DNA of 64,000 nt from Streptomyces sp. NBC_01707. Its GTDB lineage: Bacteria > Actinomycetota > Actinomycetes > Streptomycetales > Streptomycetaceae. The position numbers and the translations under genes are program-made. Positions 58,013 through 64,000 of this stretch are shown one piece after another. Within the stretch, counting starts at the first letter, position 1, and every line of letters begins with the position of its first letter. The notes beneath the pieces were generated by a model. The model saw only the letters and a program-made list of their open reading frames with translations, did not search any database and was not told where the DNA came from. The stretch is taken from positions 4,278,001 through 4,342,000 of the forward strand of contig NZ_CP109190.1 of assembly GCF_041438805.1 (NCBI RefSeq), written 5' to 3'.

Positions 58013-59362
58013 ATGTCCGTCGACACCGTGTCCCTGACCGGCTGGGGCCGCACCGCCCCGACGACCGCGCTGCGGTTCCGTCCCCGTACGTACGAGGAGG
58101 CGTCGATCGCGGTACGCGGCTGCGGACCCCGTGGTTCCATCGCCCGCGGCCTCGGCCGGGCCTACGGCGACGCGGCGCAGAACGCGGGCGGCTCCGTACT
58201 CGACATGACCGCGCTGAACCGGATCCGCACCGTCGACGCCGCGGTCGGCCTGGTGGTGTGCGACGCGGGCGTGAGCCTGCACCGGCTGATGGAAGTACTG
58301 CTGCCGCTCGGCTGGTTCGTGCCGGTCACCCCCGGGACCCGTTACGTCACGGTGGGCGGCGCGATCGGCGCCGACATCCACGGCAGGAACCAGCACGTCT
58401 CCGGCTCGTTCTCCCGGCACGTACGGGCCATGGAGGTGCTCACCGCCGACGGCTCGATCCGGACGGTGCGGCCCGGCACCCGCCTCTTCGACGCGACCGC
58501 GGGCGGCCTGGGACTGACCGGGGTGATCCTGTCGGCCACGCTCCAGTTCCACCCCGTCGCGACGTCACTCATGTCGGTCGACACCGAACGGGCCGTCGAT
58601 CTGGACGACTTGATGGCCCGGCTCACCGCCTCCGACCACCGCTACCGCTACTCGGCCGCCTGGATCGACCTCCTCGCCCGCGGCCGGGCGACCGGGCGCG
58701 CCGTCCTCACCCGCGGGGAGCACGCACCCCTGCATGCGCTCCCGGCGCGCGACCGGCGCACACCGCTCGTGTTCCGCCCGGGCCGGCTGCCCGCGGCGCC
58801 CGCGTTCGTACCGGACGGACTGCTCGGCCGTACCTCGGCCGCCCTGTTCAACGAGCTCTGGTACCGCAGAGCCCCCAAGTTCCGCACCGGTGAACTCCAG
58901 AAGCTGTCCACGTACTTCCACCTGCTGGACGCCGTACCGCACTGGAACCGCGTCTACGGCCGCGGCGGCTTCGTGCGGTACCAGTTCGTCGTCGGACACG
59001 GACAGGAGGAAGCGTTGCGCCGGATCGTCCGGCGGATCTCGCAGCGCCGCTGCCCGTCGTTCCTCGCCGTGCTCAAGCGCTTCGGGGACGGTGATCCGGG
59101 CTGGCTGTCCTTCCCGATGCCGGGCTGGACGCTCGCCCTCGATCTGCCTGCCGCCCTGCCGGGCCTGGCCCGCTTCCTCGACGGGCTGGACGAGGAGGTG
59201 GCGGCGGCGGGCGGCCGCGTCAGCCTGGCGAAGGACTCCAGGCTGCGCCCCGAGACGATGGCCGTCATGTATCCACGACTGTCCGAATTCCGGGCGCTGC
59301 GCGCGGAACTGGACCCGGACGGGGCGTTCCGCTCGGACCTCTCCCGCCGCCTCGCGCTCTGA
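58013..59362 (+). CDS. DprE1-like FAD-dependent oxidoreductase
   Basis: 449 residues of the vanillyl-alcohol-oxidase-type flavoprotein family. FAD-binding motifs are GLGRAYGDAAQN and PVTPGTRYVTVGGAIGADIH; C-terminal blocks such as LSFPMPGWTLALDLP, AKDSRLRPETMAVMYPR and FRSDLSRRL match mycobacterial DprE1, which oxidises decaprenylphosphoryl ribose at C2. At the position of the benzothiazinone-target Cys387 of M. tuberculosis this protein has Ala375. With the reductase downstream it could make a decaprenyl-phosphate pentose epimer. Confidence 0.85.
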   Translation: MSVDTVSLTGWGRTAPTTALRFRPRTYEEASIAVRGCGPRGSIARGLGRAYGDAAQNAGGSVLDMTALNRIRTVDAAVGLVVCDAGVSLHRLMEVLLPLGWFVPVTPGTRYVTVGGAIGADIHGRNQHVSGSFSRHVRAMEVLTADGSIRTVRPGTRLFDATAGGLGLTGVILSATLQFHPVATSLMSVDTERAVDLDDLMARLTASDHRYRYSAAWIDLLARGRATGRAVLTRGEHAPLHALPARDRRTPLVFRPGRLPAAPAFVPDGLLGRTSAALFNELWYRRAPKFRTGELQKLSTYFHLLDAVPHWNRVYGRGGFVRYQFVVGHGQEEALRRIVRRISQRRCPSFLAVLKRFGDGDPGWLSFPMPGWTLALDLPAALPGLARFLDGLDEEVAAAGGRVSLAKDSRLRPETMAVMYPRLSEFRALRAELDPDGAFRSDLSRRLAL

Positions 59363-59441
59363 GCCCGTGCCACGCCCACCGGCTCTCCTTCCCCCGCCTC
59401 TCACCAACTCGCGGTCCGCCGCCCCCGTCAGGAGTGTTTTC

Positions 59442-60197
59442 GTGAAGGACGCCTTCGGTGCCCCGCAGTCCCTGCTCCTGCTCGGTGGCACGTCCCGGAT
59501 CGGGCTGGCGACCGCGCGCCGACTGATCGCCCGCCGCACCCGCACGGTCTGGCTGGCCGGACGCCCCTCGCCCGGGCTGGAGTCGGCCGCGGCGGAACTG
59601 CGCGCCCTGGGCGCGTACGTCCGTACCGTCGACTTCGACGCCCTGGACTCCGAGTCCCACGAGACCGCCCTCGGCAAGATCTTCACCGAGGGCGACATCG
59701 ACATGGTGCTGCTCGCGTTCGGCATCCTCGGGGACCAGGAGCGCGACGAGGAGGAACCGCTCTCCGCGGTACGGGTCGCCCAGACCAACTACACGGGGGC
59801 GGTCTCCGCCGGTCTGGTGTGCGCCGGCGCACTGCAGGAGCAGGGTCACGGATCGCTGGTGGTGCTGTCCTCGGTGGCGGGCGAGCGGGCCCGCCGCGCC
59901 GACTTCATCTACGGATCGAGCAAGGCGGGACTGGACGCGTTCGCCCAGGGGCTGGGCGACGCCCTGCACGGCACCGGGGTGCACGTGATGGTCGTGCGTC
60001 CCGGCTCCGTACGGTCGGGCACGACGGCGGGGACGGCCGGGGCACCGCTCGCGACGACCCCGGAGGCGGTCGCGGACGCGATCGTGACGGGGCTGCGGCG
60101 CCGCTCGGAGACGGTGTGGGTGCCGGGAGCGCTGCGGGTCGTGATGTCGGCACTGCGCCATGTGCCGAGGCCGCTGTTCCGGCGTCTTCCGGTCTGA
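59442..60197 (+). CDS. DprE2-like short-chain dehydrogenase
   Basis: 251 residues. The Rossmann motif is LLLGGTSRIGLATAR, with SSVAGERARRADFIYGSSK carrying the catalytic Ser, Tyr and Lys. The fit is to DprE2, which reduces the 2-keto intermediate made by DprE1. The GTG at 59442 has AGGAG seven bases upstream; upstream in-frame codons belong to the antisense or overlap of the previous gene. It is separated from the DprE1-like gene by 79 bases and is presumably cotranscribed. Confidence 0.85.
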   Translation: MKDAFGAPQSLLLLGGTSRIGLATARRLIARRTRTVWLAGRPSPGLESAAAELRALGAYVRTVDFDALDSESHETALGKIFTEGDIDMVLLAFGILGDQERDEEEPLSAVRVAQTNYTGAVSAGLVCAGALQEQGHGSLVVLSSVAGERARRADFIYGSSKAGLDAFAQGLGDALHGTGVHVMVVRPGSVRSGTTAGTAGAPLATTPEAVADAIVTGLRRRSETVWVPGALRVVMSALRHVPRPLFRRLPV

Positions 60198-60253
60198 GCG
60201 GCGCGGTCACGCCCGGCAGACCGCGGCAGCGCGGTCGGCCGGCACCTGCGGCC

Positions 60254-60844
60254 TCAGGGCTGCAGGGACGGCTCGTCCACGGAGCAGCCGCCCTGTGCGG
60301 GTACCGCGGGAGCAGAGCCCTCCGCCCCGAACGGAAACTCGTTGATCTTGCGCCAGACCGCATCCGCACCCTGCTCGTACAGCGCGAAGGAACCGCAGGT
60401 CCAGGACGCCTCGTAGTCGGAGAGCTCCGCGTACGCCCGGTCCATCGCCTCCTCGGCGATGCCGTGCGCCACGGTCACATGCGGGTGGTAAGGGAACTGC
60501 AGGTCGCGCATCAGGGGGCCGGACGCGTCCCGCACCCGCTTCTGCAGCCAGGCACACGCCGACGCGCCCTCGACGACCTGGACGTAGACGACCGGCGACA
60601 GGGGGCGGAAGGTCCCCGTCCCGGACAGCCGCATCGGAAAGGGGCGGCCGCCGGTCGCGATCCGGGCGAGATGCCGTTCGACCGCGGGCAGGTCGGCCGC
60701 CTCGGCCTCGGTCGGCGGGAGAAGGGTGACGTGGGTGGGAATGCCGTACGCGGCAGGGTCCCCGAAGCTCGCGCGCCGCTCTTGGAGCAGGCTGCCGTAG
60801 GGCTCCGGGACCGCGATCGAAACGCCGAGCGTTACGGTCCCCAC
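60254..60844 (-). CDS. 2'-5' RNA ligase/phosphodiesterase-superfamily protein
   Basis: 196 residues with the two HxTx-type motifs of the 2H superfamily, THVTLL (near residue 37) and HPHVTVAHG (near 120), each giving a catalytic His/Thr. Members hydrolyse cyclic phosphodiesters or ligate RNA ends; the bacterial role is mostly unknown. The GTG at 60844 has GAGGAG six bases upstream. It lies downstream of trpS on the same strand, about 110 bases away. Confidence 0.88.
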   Translation of the reverse strand: MGTVTLGVSIAVPEPYGSLLQERRASFGDPAAYGIPTHVTLLPPTEAEAADLPAVERHLARIATGGRPFPMRLSGTGTFRPLSPVVYVQVVEGASACAWLQKRVRDASGPLMRDLQFPYHPHVTVAHGIAEEAMDRAYAELSDYEASWTCGSFALYEQGADAVWRKINEFPFGAEGSAPAVPAQGGCSVDEPSLQP

Positions 60845-60956
60845 GTCGTTCTCCTCAATCTTCGAAGGTCGATGGCCGGCTGCGCGCCGTCACCGGAGTC
60901 GGTCTCCCGTCGCCAGTGTGCCGCCTGCGGCCACCGTCCCGCCAGGGTCCTTGGAC

Positions 60957-62809
<1,853 letters not shown>

Positions 62810-62817
<8 letters not shown>

Positions 62818-63664
62818 CACGGAGCGGGGGCGTCGCGGTGACCGGGCGCGCCTGCGGGCGGAGCTGCTGGCACTGGGGCGCGGGATGGATGTGCCGGCGC
62901 GGGATCCCGGGGGCGCCGGGCTGACGATGGCGGAGCGGGTGCTGGCGCAGATCGTCGCGGAGGCGGTCCCGGTGCCCGTGCCCGTTCCTCCGGGGCGGCT
63001 GAAGCGGGCCGGAGCGTGGGTGCGGAGGCGGGCCCGCCTGTTGGCCGCGGCCCTCTCGGGGGTCCTGGTCGTGGTGGTACTGACACCTCCGGTGCGGGCG
63101 ACGGTCGCGGACTGGTTCGACTTCGGCGGGGTCGAGGTGCGGTACGACCCGTCCACGCCGGCTCCGGAGCGGCCGGGTCCGGCGGTGCCGGGCTGCGACA
63201 CCCCGGTGACGCTGTCGGAGGCGGCGCGGCGGTCGGGTTTCCGGCCGGTCGTACCGCCCGCGCTCGGCGCACCGGAGGCGGTGGCCGTGACCGGACTGCC
63301 GGAGGGCCGGTCCATGGTCACCCTGTGCTGGCGGGAGAACGGGCGGACGGTACGGCTCGACGAGTTCTTGTCGCGACTCGATCCGTACTTCATGAAACAG
63401 GTGCGGGAACAGCCGGAGTGGCTGACGCTCGACGACGGCCGCGGCAGCCCGGTGGGCGGGCTCTGGTTCGCGCAGCCGCATGTGCTGAGCTTCGGCATGG
63501 TCGACCGGGACGGCACCCGCTGGACGCGGTCCCAACGGACGGCCGGCCCCACCCTGTTGTGGGTCGAGGAAGATCGGCTGACACTGCGGCTGGAGGGCCT
63601 GGACGTGCGGGAGCGGGCCCGCGCGGTCGCCAGGTCCACGCTCGGACGGGCGGGCGATCGATAG
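62810..63664 (+). CDS. Single-pass membrane protein, possible anti-sigma factor
   Basis: 284 residues. A charged cytoplasmic N-terminus of about 75 residues ends in a Val-Pro repeat; one helix follows near residues 77-95 (LLAAALSGVLVVVVLTPPV), then an extracellular domain of about 185 residues (DWFDFGGVEVRYDPS and onwards), rich in Trp, Val and Arg and of no family I recognise. The overlap with the sigma gene and the topology fit a transmembrane regulator of that sigma factor, but no anti-sigma motif is visible. Confidence 0.75.
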
Positions 63665-63776
63665 GCCTGGGATCGGAAGGCGCCGGAGTGGAACCTGCGG
63701 GGCTCGAGCGGTGTACCAGAAGTGACGCGATACGGACGGGCCGTAACGCACAGTGCGACAGGGCAAAGGGGACGTC

Positions 63777-64000
63777 GTGGGAAAGCCAGGAAGCGTGTTG
63801 ACGCTAGGGCCGCGTTCGTGGCGGCGGCAGAAGGGCCGGTTCGGGCGGCGGCCGGGGGCTCGGTTCCTGCGGAGCTCGGCGGTGCTGGCGGTGGTGTGGG
63901 GGCTGAGTCTCTGCCTCGCGCCGAGTGCGGTGGCAGGCGGATCGACGACCGTGCTCGTCTCCTCGCCCGACAGCGGGAAGGCGACCGCACTCAGCGTCTC
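63777..64000 (+). CDS. Secreted protein, cut by window end
   Basis: A GTG at 63777, preceded by AAAGGGGACGTC, opens a frame that runs off the window. The product starts with an Arg-rich region, then a hydrophobic stretch (SSAVLAVVWGLSLCLAPSAV) ending at a likely signal-peptidase site (AVAGGS), followed by TTVLVSSPDSGKATALSVS. The latter resembles conserved Streptomyces exported proteins of unknown function. The spacing suggests it belongs with the sigma/membrane-protein pair. Confidence 0.65.
   Translation, partial: MGKPGSVLTLGPRSWRRQKGRFGRRPGARFLRSSAVLAVVWGLSLCLAPSAVAGGSTTVLVSSPDSGKATALSV

Overview
This window is high-GC actinobacterial chromosome, almost certainly Streptomyces. The signs are strong G/C bias at third codon positions, frequent GTG and TTG starts, many genes whose -10 hexamer ends 6-7 nt before the start codon (leaderless transcripts), and a set of Streptomyces-type families. 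From memory, not checked, the gene order matches the S. coelicolor core region from afsQ2 through the nucleoside-uptake, teichulosonic acid and sdh loci to trpS. No insertion sequence, phage gene, CRISPR array, tRNA or rRNA was seen.

Layout. 1-9.8 kb: the tail of an AfsQ2-like sensor kinase with its overlapping lipoprotein gene, then VanZ and PspC proteins, a small secreted protein, adenosine deaminase, a serine-less hydrolase-like protein, a LysR/MFS divergent pair, an L,D-transpeptidase, an ECF sigma factor and a STAS protein. 9.9-18.4 kb: nucleoside salvage, with deoA, cdd, two permeases and an ATPase, a BMP lipoprotein and an M20 amidohydrolase. add, deoA, the transporter-cdd operon and the BMP gene share a CTACGCGCGTAG-type palindrome, so they look like one regulon whose regulator is not in the window. 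20.1-31.4 kb: a cell-wall glycopolymer cluster (NeuB, NeuA fused to a HAD phosphatase, two polysialyltransferase-like proteins, GT2, a DUF6716-type protein, a GT8-pyruvyltransferase fusion and a GT29 sialyltransferase-like protein), consistent with teichulosonic (poly-Kdn) acid synthesis.

31.8-44 kb: a TetR/flavin monooxygenase divergent pair with two operators, LysE, a methylmalonyl-CoA mutase large subunit, a second L,D-transpeptidase, an ECF sigma/membrane anti-sigma pair, two uncharacterised proteins, a GH20 hexosaminidase and an OHCU-decarboxylase-like protein. 44.2-47.7 kb: sdhCDAB with a terminator. 47.8-57.8 kb: a proline-rich membrane protein, a MarR/MFS pair, a TetR-linked three-gene unit with paired palindromes, an orphan peptide-binding protein, a metallophosphoesterase, a small membrane protein, a D-Ala-D-Ala carboxypeptidase and a BrkB-family protein. 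58-64 kb: a DprE1/DprE2-like pair, a 2'-5' RNA ligase-like protein, trpS, and a third sigma/anti-sigma-like pair followed by a truncated secreted protein.

The clearest themes are nucleoside uptake and breakdown, secreted wall polymer assembly, peptidoglycan cross-linking and trimming, and several compact regulator-target pairs whose operators can be read directly.
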